Origin: Burkholderiaceae bacterium
GTDB lineage: Bacteria; Pseudomonadota; Gammaproteobacteria; Burkholderiales; Burkholderiaceae_C
Direction: 5' to 3'
Length of the DNA stretch: 64,000 bases
NCBI GenBank assembly: GCA_024235895.1
Contig: JACKLM010000005.1
Location: 124,001-188,000, forward strand
Below are positions 21,152-30,402 of this stretch, in pieces; within the stretch, counting starts at the first letter, position 1, and each line of letters opens with the position of its first letter. Under the pieces are notes generated by a model. That model did no database searches, was not told the origin of the DNA, and saw only the letters and a list, made by a program, of their open reading frames with translations. The translations under genes and the position numbers were made by a program.

Positions 21152-22606
21152 ATGAGCCCCCGCACCCTGTACGACAAGCTCTGGGACGACCATGTCGTCC
21201 GCACCGAGGACGACGGCACCGCCATCCTCTATATCGACCGCCACCTGGTGCACGAGGTGACCAGCCCGCAGGCCTTCGAGGGCCTGCGGCTGGCCGGGCG
21301 CAAGCCCTGGCGCGTCAGCTCGATCGTCGCCACCGCCGACCACAATACGCCGACCCGCGGCTGGGAGCGCGGTTACGACGGCATCGCGGACCCGATCAGC
21401 AAGCAGCAGATCGTGACGCTGGACGCCAACATCCGCGAGTTCGGCGCCGCGGCCTACTTCCCCTTCCTCGACCGGCGCCAGGGGATCGTCCACGTCATCG
21501 GCCCGGAGAACGGCGCCACGCTGCCCGGCATGACGGTGGTCTGCGGCGACAGCCACACCAGCACCCACGGCGCCTTCGGCGCGCTCGCGCACGGCATCGG
21601 CACGAGCGAGGTCGAGCATGTGCTGGCCACACAGACCCTGCTGGCCAGGAAGGCGAAGAACATGCTGGTCCGGGTCGAGGGCCGGCTCGCCCCGGGCTGC
21701 TCGGCCAAGGATATCGTGCTGGCGATCATCGGCCGCATCGGCACCGCCGGCGGCACCGGTTGCACGATCGAGTTCGGCGGCAGCGCGATCCGCGCGCTCA
21801 GCATGGAAGGCCGCATGACGGTGTGCAACATGGCGATCGAGGCCGGCGCGCGCGCCGGGCTGGTCGCGGTCGACGACAAGACGATCGACTACGTCAAGGG
21901 CCGCCCCTTCGCCCCCGGGACCGACCCGAAGACCGGGCGATTCGTCGGCGGGCCCGAGTGGGATGCCGCGGTCGCGCACTGGCGCACGCTGCACTCCGAC
22001 CCGGATGCGCGCTTCGACGTCGTGGTCGAGCTCGACGCCGCGCGCATCGCGCCGCAGGTCAGCTGGGGCACGAGCCCGGAGATGGTGCTGGGCATCGACG
22101 ACCGCGTCCCCGACCCCGACCGGGAGAAGGACCCGGTCAAGCGCGGCGCGACCGAGCGCGCCCTGGCCTACATGGGGCTGGAGCCGAACAAGCCGCTGGC
22201 CGACATCCGCATCGACAAGGTCTTCATCGGCTCGTGCACCAACAGCCGGATCGAGGACCTGCGCGAGGCCGCCGCGGTCGTGCGCAAGCTCGGCCAGCGC
22301 GTGGCCGGCAACGTCAAGCTGGCGATGGTCGTGCCGGGCTCGGGCCAGGTCAAGGCGCAGGCGGAGCGCGAGGGGCTGGACGCGGTCTTCCGCGCCGCCG
22401 GCTTCGAGTGGCGCGAGCCCGGCTGCAGCATGTGCCTGGCGATGAACGCCGACCGGCTCGAACCCGGCGAGCGCTGCGCCAGCACCAGCAACCGCAACTT
22501 CGAGGGCCGCCAGGGCGCGGGCGGCCGCACCCACCTCGTCAGCCCGGCAATGGCCGCCGCCGCGGCGCTGGCGGGGCATTTCGTCGACGTGCGCCGCATC
22601 GCCTGA
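21152..22606 (+). CDS. leuC: 3-isopropylmalate dehydratase large subunit
   Basis: Aconitase-family subunit of leucine synthesis that isomerises 2- and 3-isopropylmalate. About 484 aa from the ATG at 21152 (MSPRTLYDKLWDDHVV). An in-frame TTG at 21134 is less likely. [4Fe-4S] ligands appear in VFIGSCTNSRIEDL and in EPGCSMCLAMN. VCGDSHTSTHGAFGALAHGI is the substrate loop. It heads leuC-ecn-leuD-leuB. The neighbouring entericidin is a common Burkholderiales insertion. Confidence 0.96.
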   Translation: MSPRTLYDKLWDDHVVRTEDDGTAILYIDRHLVHEVTSPQAFEGLRLAGRKPWRVSSIVATADHNTPTRGWERGYDGIADPISKQQIVTLDANIREFGAAAYFPFLDRRQGIVHVIGPENGATLPGMTVVCGDSHTSTHGAFGALAHGIGTSEVEHVLATQTLLARKAKNMLVRVEGRLAPGCSAKDIVLAIIGRIGTAGGTGCTIEFGGSAIRALSMEGRMTVCNMAIEAGARAGLVAVDDKTIDYVKGRPFAPGTDPKTGRFVGGPEWDAAVAHWRTLHSDPDARFDVVVELDAARIAPQVSWGTSPEMVLGIDDRVPDPDREKDPVKRGATERALAYMGLEPNKPLADIRIDKVFIGSCTNSRIEDLREAAAVVRKLGQRVAGNVKLAMVVPGSGQVKAQAEREGLDAVFRAAGFEWREPGCSMCLAMNADRLEPGERCASTSNRNFEGRQGAGGRTHLVSPAMAAAAALAGHFVDVRRIA

Positions 22607-22620
22607 AGGAGCTGGCAACG

Positions 22621-22758
22621 ATGAACAAGCTGCTGATCGCCTTGGCCACGCTGGCCGCCACGCTGGTGCTGTCGGCGTGCAATACCTTCGAGGGGCTGGG
22701 CAAGGATATCTCCAAGGCCGGCGACAAGATCGAAGAGACCGCGAAGAAGAACAAGTGA
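22621..22758 (+). CDS. Entericidin A/B family small lipoprotein
   Basis: 45-aa lipoprotein with start ATG at 22621 after AAGGAG. The signal MNKLLIALATLAATLVLSAC ends in a lipobox, and the mature part NTFEGLGKDISKAGDKIEE is the entericidin signature. Entericidins are membrane-associated peptides linked to stationary-phase stress/toxin-antidote behaviour. Its stop overlaps a possible GTG of leuD by four bases, so it is co-transcribed with leucine genes. A functional link to leucine synthesis is not implied. Confidence 0.88.
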   Translation: MNKLLIALATLAATLVLSACNTFEGLGKDISKAGDKIEETAKKNK

Positions 22759-22772
22759 GCCCGGCCGCCGCC

Positions 22773-23423
22773 ATGCAAGCCTTCACCGTGCACCAGGGGA
22801 TCGTGGCCCCGATGGACCGCGACAACGTCGACACCGACGCCATCATCCCCAAGCAGTTCCTCAAGTCCATCCTGCGCACCGGCTTCGGGCCCAACCTGTT
22901 CGACGAGTGGCGCTACCTCGACAAGGGCGAGCCGGGGCAGGACCCGGCCAGCCGCAAGCCCAACCCGGACTTCGTGCTCAACCAGCCGCGCTACCAGGGG
23001 GCGTCGATCCTGCTGGCGCGGCGCAACTTCGGCTGCGGTTCCAGCCGCGAGCACGCGCCCTGGGCGCTGCAGCAGTACGGATTCCGCGCGCTGATCGCAC
23101 CCAGCTTCGCCGACATCTTCTTCAGCAACTGCTTCAAGAACGGGCTGTTGCCCGTGGTGCTGCCCGAGTCGCAGGTGGCGCGACTTTTCGACGAGGTCGC
23201 GGCCTTCCCCGGTTACCAGCTGACGATCGACCTGCCGCGCCAGGTCGTCGTCGAGCCCGGCGGCAACGAGCTGCGCTTCGAGATCGAGCCCTTCCGCAAG
23301 CAATGCCTGCTCGAGGGCTGGGACGATATCGGGTTGACGTTGCGCCACGCCGACGCGATCCGCGCCTTCGAAGCCGAGCGGCTGGCGCGCATGCCCTGGC
23401 TCGCGCACCGCGAACCCGCCTGA
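22773..23423 (+). CDS. leuD: 3-isopropylmalate dehydratase small subunit
   Basis: Swivel-domain partner of LeuC, 216 aa. ATG at 22773 gives MQAFTVHQGIVAPMDRDNVD, the usual start for betaproteobacterial LeuD. A GTG at 22755 in the same frame is an alternative coupled to the entericidin stop. Typical motifs are DTDAIIPKQFLKSI and FGCGSSREHAPWAL. ASFADIFF-like PSFADIFFSNCFKNGLLP is also present. Acts in the cytoplasm with LeuC. Confidence 0.95.
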   Translation: MQAFTVHQGIVAPMDRDNVDTDAIIPKQFLKSILRTGFGPNLFDEWRYLDKGEPGQDPASRKPNPDFVLNQPRYQGASILLARRNFGCGSSREHAPWALQQYGFRALIAPSFADIFFSNCFKNGLLPVVLPESQVARLFDEVAAFPGYQLTIDLPRQVVVEPGGNELRFEIEPFRKQCLLEGWDDIGLTLRHADAIRAFEAERLARMPWLAHREPA

Positions 23424-23445
23424 GGGCGCGACAGGGGATGCACGC

Positions 23446-24546
23446 ATGACGCACAAGATCGCGATCCTGCCCGGCGACGGCATCGGCCCCGAGATCGTCG
23501 CCGAGGCGGTCCGGGTGCTGCGCGCGCTCGAGCTGCCGCTGGAGCTCGAGACCGCCGCCGTCGGCGGCGCCGCCTTCGAAGCCAGCGGCCACCCGCTGCC
23601 CGAGGTGACGCTGGCGCTGGCCAGGGCCGCCGACGCGGTGCTGTTCGGCGCTGTCGGCGACTGGAAATACGACAAGCTGGAGCGCGCGCTGCGCCCCGAG
23701 CAGGCGATCCTCGGGCTGCGCAAGCAGCTCGGCCTGTTCGCCAACCTGCGCCCGGCGATCTGCTACGAGCAGCTCACGCACGCGTCGTCGCTCAAGCCCG
23801 AGCTGGTCGCGGGGCTGGACATCCTGATCATCCGCGAACTGACCGGTGATATCTACTTCGGCCAGCCGCGCGGCCGCCGCACCGCCGTCGACGGCCATTT
23901 CCCCGGCGCCGAGGAAGCCTTCGATACCATGCGCTACAGCCGCCCGGAGATCGAGCGCATCGCGCACGTGGCGTTCCAGGCCGCGCGCAAGCGCCGCGGC
24001 AAGCTCACCAGCGTCGACAAGGCCAATGTGCTCGAGACCTTCCAGCTCTGGAAGGATGTCGTCGGCGAGGTCCATGCGCAGTATCCGGACGTCCAGCTCG
24101 ACCACATGTATGTCGACAACGCCGCGATGCAGCTCGTCAAGGCGCCCAAGGCCTTCGACGTCGTCGTCACCGGCAACATGTTCGGCGACATCCTGTCCGA
24201 CGAGGCGGCGATGCTGACCGGCTCGATCGGCATGCTGCCCAGCGCGAGCCTGGACAAGGACAGCAAGGGCCTGTACGAGCCCAGCCACGGCAGCGCGCCG
24301 GATATCGCCGGCAAGGGTGTCGCCAACCCGCTGGCTACAATCCTCAGCGCTGCCATGATGCTGCGCTACACCCTCCAGCAAGCCGAAGCAGCCGACCGTA
24401 TCGAGCGCGCGGTGCAGGCCGTGCTCGCCGCCGGGCTGCGCACGGCCGACATCTGGAGCGAGGGCACGCGCAAGGTCGGCACGCGCGAGATGGGTGACGC
24501 GGTCGTGGCCGCGATCACCGGCAAGACCATTACGAAGACCTCCTAG
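23446..24546 (+). CDS. leuB: 3-isopropylmalate dehydrogenase
   Basis: NAD-dependent oxidative decarboxylase giving 2-oxo-4-methylpentanoate. 366 aa. Seen: IAILPGDGIGPEIVAEAV at the N-terminus, substrate-binding RELTGDIYFGQPRG, DKANVLETFQLWKDVV, and the metal/NAD region NMFGDILSDEAAMLTGSIGM followed by YEPSHGSAPDIAGKGVANPL. It is the last gene of the leucine group, 22 bp after leuD. Confidence 0.97.
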   Translation: MTHKIAILPGDGIGPEIVAEAVRVLRALELPLELETAAVGGAAFEASGHPLPEVTLALARAADAVLFGAVGDWKYDKLERALRPEQAILGLRKQLGLFANLRPAICYEQLTHASSLKPELVAGLDILIIRELTGDIYFGQPRGRRTAVDGHFPGAEEAFDTMRYSRPEIERIAHVAFQAARKRRGKLTSVDKANVLETFQLWKDVVGEVHAQYPDVQLDHMYVDNAAMQLVKAPKAFDVVVTGNMFGDILSDEAAMLTGSIGMLPSASLDKDSKGLYEPSHGSAPDIAGKGVANPLATILSAAMMLRYTLQQAEAADRIERAVQAVLAAGLRTADIWSEGTRKVGTREMGDAVVAAITGKTITKTS

Positions 24547-24639
24547 GTCTCGGATCGTTTCGCCCCACCCCCGAAGGACCCCGGCGAATCGAGCCGGGAA
24601 ACCCAGGGGTCCGGATCTGCGCAAGAAAGGCATCACACC

Positions 24640-25809
24640 ATGGCAATGTCCTCGAACCCGGTCGTCGGCCTCGTCGGCTGGCGTGGCATGGTCGGCTCGG
24701 TCCTGATGGACCGCATGCAGGCCGAAGGCGACTTCGCGCTCATCGAGCCGCTGTTCTTCTCGACCTCGAACGCCGGCGGAAGCGCGCCGGCGATGGCGAA
24801 GAACGAGTCCCGGCTGCTCGACGCGCACGATCTCGAGGCGCTGAAGCGCTGCGAAATCGTCCTCACCTGCCAGGGTGGCGACTACACGACCGAGGTCTTC
24901 CCGAAGCTGCGCGCCGCCGGCTGGAAGGGCCACTGGATCGACGCCGCGAGCACGCTGCGGATGAAGGACGATGCGGTCATCGTCCTCGACCCGGTCAACC
25001 TGAATGTCATCAGGGACGCGCTGGCCAGGGGCGGGCGCAACTGGATCGGCGGCAACTGCACCGTCAGCTGCATGCTGATGGGCGTTGGCGCGCTGTACAA
25101 GGCCGGGCTCGTCGAGTGGATGAGCACGATGACCTATCAGGCCGCCAGCGGCGGCGGCGCGCAGCATATGCGCGAGCTGCTGACGCAATTCGGCACGCTG
25201 CACGCCGAGGTTCGGTCGCTGCTGGATGACCCGAAGAGCGCGATCCTCGAGATCGACCGCCGCGTCGTCGAGCGCCAGCGCGCGATGGGCGGCGACGAGA
25301 CGGCGCAGTTCGGCGTCCCGCTCGGCGGATCGCTGATCCCGTGGATCGACAAGGACCTCGGCGCCGGCAAGCAGCGCGGCGACGATGGCTGGGGCGTGTC
25401 GCGCGAGGAGTGGAAGGGCATGGCCGAGACGAACAAGATCCTCGGCCGCGGCGAGGGCTTCGGCAGCGCGCCGGTGCCGGTCGACGGCTTCTGCGTCCGC
25501 ATCGGCGCGATGCGTTGCCACAGCCAGGCGCTGAGCTTCAAGCTGAAGAAGGACGTTCCGCTGGCCGACATCGAGGCGATGATCGCGGCCGACAACGAGT
25601 GGGTGAAGGTCGTGCCCAACCAGCGCGAGGCGACGCTGGCGCAGCTGACGCCGGTGGCAGTGACGGGGACGCTCGCGATCCCGGTCGGCCGCATCCGCAG
25701 GCTCGCGATGGGGCCGGAGTATCTGGGCGCCTTCACGGTCGGCGACCAGCTCCTGTGGGGCGCGGCCGAGCCGCTGCGGCGCATGCTGCGGCTGCTGCTG
25801 GAGGGCTGA
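24640..25809 (+). CDS. asd: Aspartate-semialdehyde dehydrogenase
   Basis: Reduces aspartyl phosphate to aspartate semialdehyde, feeding lysine, threonine, methionine and diaminopimelate. 389 aa. Opens with VVGLVGWRGMVGSVLMDRMQ (NADP site). Catalytic Cys is in GGNCTVSCMLMGVG, and GSLIPWIDKD plus RIGAMRCHSQAL match the active-site Glu/Arg/His region. ATG at 24640 after AGAAAGG. An ATG two codons later is possible. Located between leuB and fimV as in other Burkholderiales. Confidence 0.96.
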   Translation: MAMSSNPVVGLVGWRGMVGSVLMDRMQAEGDFALIEPLFFSTSNAGGSAPAMAKNESRLLDAHDLEALKRCEIVLTCQGGDYTTEVFPKLRAAGWKGHWIDAASTLRMKDDAVIVLDPVNLNVIRDALARGGRNWIGGNCTVSCMLMGVGALYKAGLVEWMSTMTYQAASGGGAQHMRELLTQFGTLHAEVRSLLDDPKSAILEIDRRVVERQRAMGGDETAQFGVPLGGSLIPWIDKDLGAGKQRGDDGWGVSREEWKGMAETNKILGRGEGFGSAPVPVDGFCVRIGAMRCHSQALSFKLKKDVPLADIEAMIAADNEWVKVVPNQREATLAQLTPVAVTGTLAIPVGRIRRLAMGPEYLGAFTVGDQLLWGAAEPLRRMLRLLLEG

Positions 25810-25917
25810 CGGGCTGCGGGGTTCGACGGGCCGGCCCTGCCCGAGGGCGTCACCGCCGGCCTATCGCGCGAGGCGCGACTCGGCCGGTCGTTGCAGTGCG
25901 ACAACAACCGCCGCGCT

Positions 25918-25944
25918 GGGGCAGAAACAATCCATTTCTGCCCC
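25918..25944. terminator. Hairpin (10-bp arms, 7-nt loop) between asd and fimV
   Basis: GGGGCAGAAA and TTTCTGCCCC flank CAATCCA, about 110 bp beyond the asd stop. There is no T-tract directly after it, so it is a terminator candidate by position and stability only. The rest of the 304-bp gap 25810-26113 contains the promoter candidate below and no gene. Confidence 0.4.
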
Positions 25945-25966
25945 GGACATCAGGCTTTGCTCGAGC

Positions 25967-25995
25967 TTGGCAGCCTATATGCTTGATGTTATTGT
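25967..25995 (+). promoter_or_regulatory. Sigma70-type promoter candidate for fimV
   Basis: TTGGCA, 17-bp spacer, TATTGT, in the only AT-rich stretch of this gap. It lies about 120 bp ahead of the fimV start. Confidence 0.4.
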
Positions 25996-26113
25996 GATTT
26001 CGACTGTGCCCACGGCGCGCCGGCCGGCGCTGCTGAGGGTTTGACGTGGGTCGTTGCGGGGCAACGCGGCGCCAACGGCGCTTCGCTGCCATCGGTCTGC
26101 ACGGGGAGACGCC

Positions 26114-28750
26114 TTGAACTACCGCACCTTGAACGACGCTGGCCGATTCGCGCTGACTGGGGTCGCCTTCGCGGCTTGCTGTCTGGTGGCGACGCCGTCC
26201 TGGTCCCTGGGCTTGGGGCGCCTGGCGGTGCAGTCCGCCCTTGGTGAAGGGCTGCGCGCGGAGATCGACGTCACCAGCCTCGCGCCTGAGGAGGCCGCGA
26301 CCCTGCAACTGCGGGTCGCCGGCCCGGACGTCTACCAGGCCGCAGGGGTCGACTACAACGCGGTGCTCGGATCGACCCGCGTCACGCTCCAGCGTCGCCC
26401 GGATGGCCGCAGCGTGCTCAGGCTGACCAGCGACCGTGCCGTCGTCGAACCCTTCCTCGACGTCATCCTCGAGGCGACCTGGGCCTCCGGCAGGCTGGTG
26501 CGCGCCTACACCCTGTTGCTCGACCCACCGGTGCTGCCGCAGCAGGCGCCGCCCGTCATGGCGGCGACGACGCCGGCAGTCGTCTCGACGCCTCCGGCAC
26601 CGCCGCCGGCGCCCGTGGCGCCAGCGGCGCCGCGCGCGGCGACCGCCCCGGTCCGCCCTGCACCCGCGGCCGCCCCCGCCACGCGCGCCGAGTCGGCGCG
26701 CGTGGCGGTACCTGCGCCGGCGGTCGAAGCCGCGCCACGCCAGGTCCGCGTCAACCGTGGCGACACGCTCAGCCGCATTGCCGAACGCACGCGCGCGGGA
26801 AGCGTATCGCTGGAGCAGATGCTGGTGGCGCTTTTCCGTGCCAACCCTGATGCCTTCATGGGCGAGAACATGAACCGGCTCAAGGCCGGTGTCGTGCTGG
26901 ACGTGCCGCCGGCGCAGGAGGCGCAGAAGGTCGCGCCAGGCCAGGCGCGGGAGGTCATCGTCGCCCAGAGCGCGGACTTCGACGCCTACCGCAGGCGCCT
27001 CGCGTCGGGGGTGGGCCGCGCCGAGACACCGTCGGCAGCCGCGCGTCAGGACCGCGGGACCGTCCAGGCGCGCGTCGAGGACCGCAGCCGTCCGACGGCC
27101 GAGGCGCCGGATCGGCTGACGCTGGCGCAGCCTGACTCCACCGCAGCGGCCGCACAGGCCGACAACCAGGCTTCGCAGGCCTCGCGCGAGGCCGAGGCGC
27201 GTGCCGCTGCCGCGCGCGTGGCCGAGCTGGCGCGCAACGTCGAGGAACTGCGCCGGCTGCAGGCCGCCGCCGAGACCTCGGCAGTCGGCGCTGCGGCGGC
27301 AGGCGCTGCGCCGGCTGCCGGTGCCGCCCCCGGCGCGACGGCCCCCGACGCGGTCGGCCCGGCCGGCGCTGCGCCGGCGGTGGTGGCGCAGGCGCCGGTT
27401 CCCGCGGCGCCACCGGTGGCCGCGCCGGTGCGCGAGACACCAGCGCCGGCGCCGGCCGCCACGGCGACACCCACCGCGTCCGAACCCCCGGCGGCCAAGC
27501 CAGCCGCCCCGGCCCCGGCGGCACCCGCTGCCATCGCGCCCGAGTCGGGCGGCGGCTTCCTGGCGACGTTGATGGACAGCCCGCTGGTGCCGGCGTTCGC
27601 CGGCGTTCTGGTCCTGCTGCTTGCCGGGCTCGGCGTCTACCGCCTGCGCGGCCGCAAGAAGCGCGGCGAGGCTTCGGGCGAGACTTCGTTCCTGGAGAGC
27701 CGCGCGCAGCCCGACTCGTTCTTCGGTGCCAGCGGCGGTCAGCACATCGACACCCGCGAGGCCCAGCCGTCGAGCGCGAACTCGTCGATGAGCTACTCGC
27801 TCAGCCAGCTCGATGCGATCGGCGATGTCGATCCGGTCGCCGAGGCCGATGTCTACCTCGCCTACGGGCGCGACCTGCAGGCCGAGGAGATCCTCAAGGA
27901 GGCGCTGCGGGCCACACCCGATCGGCAGGCGATCCGCGTCAAGCTGCTCGAGGTCTACGCCAAGCGACGCGACACCAAGGGCTTCGAACTGCTTGCCACG
28001 CAGCTCTACTCGATGAGCGGCGGCCAGGGCGAGGACTGGCTCAAGGCGCAGGAACTCGGCCGCGGCATCGATGCCGACAACCCACTGTACCAACCTGGCG
28101 GACAACCGACGGCCGCCATGATGGAAGGCGGACAGATGGTCGAGCCGCTGGGTGCCAGCACGCTGCCGGCGACGCAGAAGCCCGAGTCGTCGATGTCGTC
28201 CGAGACTGGCGGCATGCCGTCGCTGATGGATCTTGACCTGGATTTGGGCGAAGAGCCCACCCGTCCGGCGACGGCGAGCGGCGGACGGGAAGGTATCCAG
28301 GGGATGCTGGTCGATACGTCACCGTCGCCGCTGGACATCACGCAGCCGCTGGGCGTGACGGGCTCGCGCCGGGGAAGCGGAGCGGATCTCGACCTGGACC
28401 TCGGGGCAGCCCCGCCTGCCTCCACCCAGGCGGCTTCGGGGTCGGATTTCGGCAGCCTCGACTTCGAACTCGATGCGACGATCCCGGCGACACGGCCAAG
28501 CGGACTCGAGTCGACGCAGGCCCCATTGCCGCCCGACCTCGACTTCGGGCCTTCGGTGCCTGAGGCGACGCCCAGCGAGCTCGGGGGGCTGAGCGATGCC
28601 GAGAGCCTGTCGCGCAAGCTCGATCTGGCCGAGGAATTCCGCCAGATCGGGGACGTCGAGGGTGCGCGCGACCTGCTGGAGGAGGTCGTCTCCAAGGCCG
28701 ACGGTGCGCTGAAGACGAAGGCGCAGAGCATGCTCGACCGCCTTGCCTGA
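26114..28750 (+). CDS. fimV: FimV-family polar/pilus-assembly protein
   Basis: About 878 aa. I place the start at TTG 26114 (after GGGGAGA), which gives the signal RFALTGVAFAACCLVATPSWS and the family hallmark LGLGRLAVQSALGEGLRAEI. Order: periplasmic N-domain (about 32-140), Ala/Pro-rich linker, LysM peptidoglycan-binding domain (VRVNRGDTLSRIAERT, about 212-260), a long Ala/Pro/Glu region, a single TM segment (FAGVLVLLLAGLGVYRLRG, about 495-515), then an acidic cytoplasmic part with TPR-like helices (VYLAYGRDLQAEEILKEAL) and the FimV C-terminal helix bundle (AEEFRQIGDVEGARDLLEEV). FimV proteins place type IV pili and cAMP signalling at the pole. Confidence 0.9.
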   Translation: MNYRTLNDAGRFALTGVAFAACCLVATPSWSLGLGRLAVQSALGEGLRAEIDVTSLAPEEAATLQLRVAGPDVYQAAGVDYNAVLGSTRVTLQRRPDGRSVLRLTSDRAVVEPFLDVILEATWASGRLVRAYTLLLDPPVLPQQAPPVMAATTPAVVSTPPAPPPAPVAPAAPRAATAPVRPAPAAAPATRAESARVAVPAPAVEAAPRQVRVNRGDTLSRIAERTRAGSVSLEQMLVALFRANPDAFMGENMNRLKAGVVLDVPPAQEAQKVAPGQAREVIVAQSADFDAYRRRLASGVGRAETPSAAARQDRGTVQARVEDRSRPTAEAPDRLTLAQPDSTAAAAQADNQASQASREAEARAAAARVAELARNVEELRRLQAAAETSAVGAAAAGAAPAAGAAPGATAPDAVGPAGAAPAVVAQAPVPAAPPVAAPVRETPAPAPAATATPTASEPPAAKPAAPAPAAPAAIAPESGGGFLATLMDSPLVPAFAGVLVLLLAGLGVYRLRGRKKRGEASGETSFLESRAQPDSFFGASGGQHIDTREAQPSSANSSMSYSLSQLDAIGDVDPVAEADVYLAYGRDLQAEEILKEALRATPDRQAIRVKLLEVYAKRRDTKGFELLATQLYSMSGGQGEDWLKAQELGRGIDADNPLYQPGGQPTAAMMEGGQMVEPLGASTLPATQKPESSMSSETGGMPSLMDLDLDLGEEPTRPATASGGREGIQGMLVDTSPSPLDITQPLGVTGSRRGSGADLDLDLGAAPPASTQAASGSDFGSLDFELDATIPATRPSGLESTQAPLPPDLDFGPSVPEATPSELGGLSDAESLSRKLDLAEEFRQIGDVEGARDLLEEVVSKADGALKTKAQSMLDRLA

Positions 28751-28850
28751 GGCCACGGGCCCAGGCGCGCGCGCGGCCGCCGCGGCGCCGCCGGGCCTCG
28801 ACGACGACCGAGACGGCACCCGCGGCCCGGCGAGCGACTCGCCGGGCCGC

Positions 28851-29627
28851 ATGGCCTTGGGTCTGGGCTACCGCGGCTTGGCCTACCACGGTTGGCAGAG
28901 CCAGCCCGACGGATGCACGGTGCAGGACCGGCTCGAGGAGGCGTTGGCGCGCTTCGCGACCGTGCCGTTGCATACCGTCTGCGCAGGCCGCACCGACGCC
29001 GGCGTGCACGCGATCAACCAGGTCGTGCACCTCGACGCACCGGTCGCGCGCGAGCCATTCTCGTGGGTGCGCGGGACCAACCGTTTCCTGCCCCCCGATA
29101 TCGCCATCCAGTGGTGCCGGCCGGTGCCGCCGGGCTTTCACGCGCGCCACAGCGCGCGCGGGCGGCGCTACCGCTACCTGCTGATCGAGTCGCCCGCGCG
29201 CCCGGCGCTGGCGTCCGGCCTGGTCGGCTGGGTCTTCCAGCCGCTGGACGGCGATGCGATGCGCGCCGCGGCCGCTCACCTGATCGGCTGCCACGATTTC
29301 AGCAGCTTCCGCGCCGCCGAGTGCCAGGCCGCCAGCCCCGTCAAGACGATGCGCGCGATCGAGCTGCGCCGCCGCGGCGCCTGCTGGTGCTTCGACTTCG
29401 ACGCCAGCGCCTTCCTGCACCACATGGTCCGCAACATCATGGGCTGCCTGGTCGCCGTCGGCAGCGGGCGGCAGCGCCCGGCGTGGATCGCCGAGGTGCT
29501 GGCCGCGCGACGTCGCGACGCCGCGGCACCGACCTTCGGCGCCGAAGGCCTGTACTTCGTCGGCCCGTACTACGATGCCGACCTCGCGCTGCCGGAGCAT
29601 GTGCCGGCGATGGACTGGCTGCCCTGA
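28851..29627 (+). CDS. truA: tRNA pseudouridine(38-40) synthase
   Basis: Modifies the anticodon arm of tRNAs. About 258 aa from ATG 28851 (MALGLGYRGLAYHGWQSQPD), the normal TruA opening. An upstream in-frame TTG at 28743 would add 36 unrelated residues and overlap fimV. Catalytic Asp is in CAGRTDAGVHA. HARHSARGRRYRYLLI and FDASAFLHHMVRNIMG are conserved. Sits in the usual fimV-truA-trpF order. Confidence 0.93.
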   Translation: MALGLGYRGLAYHGWQSQPDGCTVQDRLEEALARFATVPLHTVCAGRTDAGVHAINQVVHLDAPVAREPFSWVRGTNRFLPPDIAIQWCRPVPPGFHARHSARGRRYRYLLIESPARPALASGLVGWVFQPLDGDAMRAAAAHLIGCHDFSSFRAAECQAASPVKTMRAIELRRRGACWCFDFDASAFLHHMVRNIMGCLVAVGSGRQRPAWIAEVLAARRRDAAAPTFGAEGLYFVGPYYDADLALPEHVPAMDWLP

Positions 29628-29668
29628 ATCCCCCCGCACCCCCTGGAAATCCGGCCGGCGCGGCGCCG

Positions 29669-30388
29669 GTGTCGGCGTTGTGGGCGCCGGACGACCCCGG
29701 CGCGCCGCCGCGCCCGGGCGCCACGCACCGCACCCGCATCAAGATCTGCGGCCTGACGCGCGAGGCCGATGTCGATGCGGCGGCCGACGCCGGCGCCGAT
29801 GCGGTGGGCTTCGTGCTCTACCCCAACAGCCCGCGCGCGGTCGACGCCGCGCGCGCGGCGGCGCTGGCGAGGCGGCTGCCGCCGTTCGTGACGCCGGTGC
29901 TGCTGTTCGTCGACGCCGCGCCGGCGCAGGTCGCTGCCGCGCTGGCGGCGCTGCCGCACGCGCTGCCGCAGTTTCACGGCGACGAGACGCCGGCGCAGTG
30001 CGAGGCCGCCGGCCGCGCCTACCTGCGCGCGCTGCGGATCCGCCCCGCCAGCGCCGGCGCGGCGCCGGCGCCACAGGTCGATTTGCTAGACTGTGCCCGC
30101 GCCCATCCCCGGGCGGTGGCGCTGCTGCTGGACGCCTGGGTCGAAGGCTTCGGCGGTGGCGGAAAGGTCTTCGATTGGTCCGTGATCCCTCCCGGCCCGC
30201 CCTGTCCGGTCGTTTTGTCTGGTGGGTTGAATCCCGCCAATGTCGGCGACGGCATCGCTCGCGTGCGGCCCTGGGCCGTTGACGTGAGTTCCGGCGTGGA
30301 GAGCGCGAAAGGCATCAAGGATGCCGCGCTGATGCGCCGGTTCTGCCAGGCGGTACGCGATGCCGACGCCGCGCTGGCCGCCCCCTGA
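29669..30388 (+). CDS. trpF: Phosphoribosylanthranilate isomerase
   Basis: TIM-barrel enzyme of tryptophan synthesis, about 239 aa. Core motifs are RIKICGLTREADVDAA, GFVLYPNSPRAVDAA, LPQFHGDETPAQC and LSGGLNPANVGDGI followed by VDVSSGVESAKGIKD. The start is uncertain: GTG at 29669 or TTG at 29678 both leave a short non-family leader before the conserved region. It follows truA by about 40 bp and precedes trpB by 14 bp. Confidence 0.93.
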   Translation: MSALWAPDDPGAPPRPGATHRTRIKICGLTREADVDAAADAGADAVGFVLYPNSPRAVDAARAAALARRLPPFVTPVLLFVDAAPAQVAAALAALPHALPQFHGDETPAQCEAAGRAYLRALRIRPASAGAAPAPQVDLLDCARAHPRAVALLLDAWVEGFGGGGKVFDWSVIPPGPPCPVVLSGGLNPANVGDGIARVRPWAVDVSSGVESAKGIKDAALMRRFCQAVRDADAALAAP

Positions 30389-30402
30389 ATCGCGGATCCC
30401 CG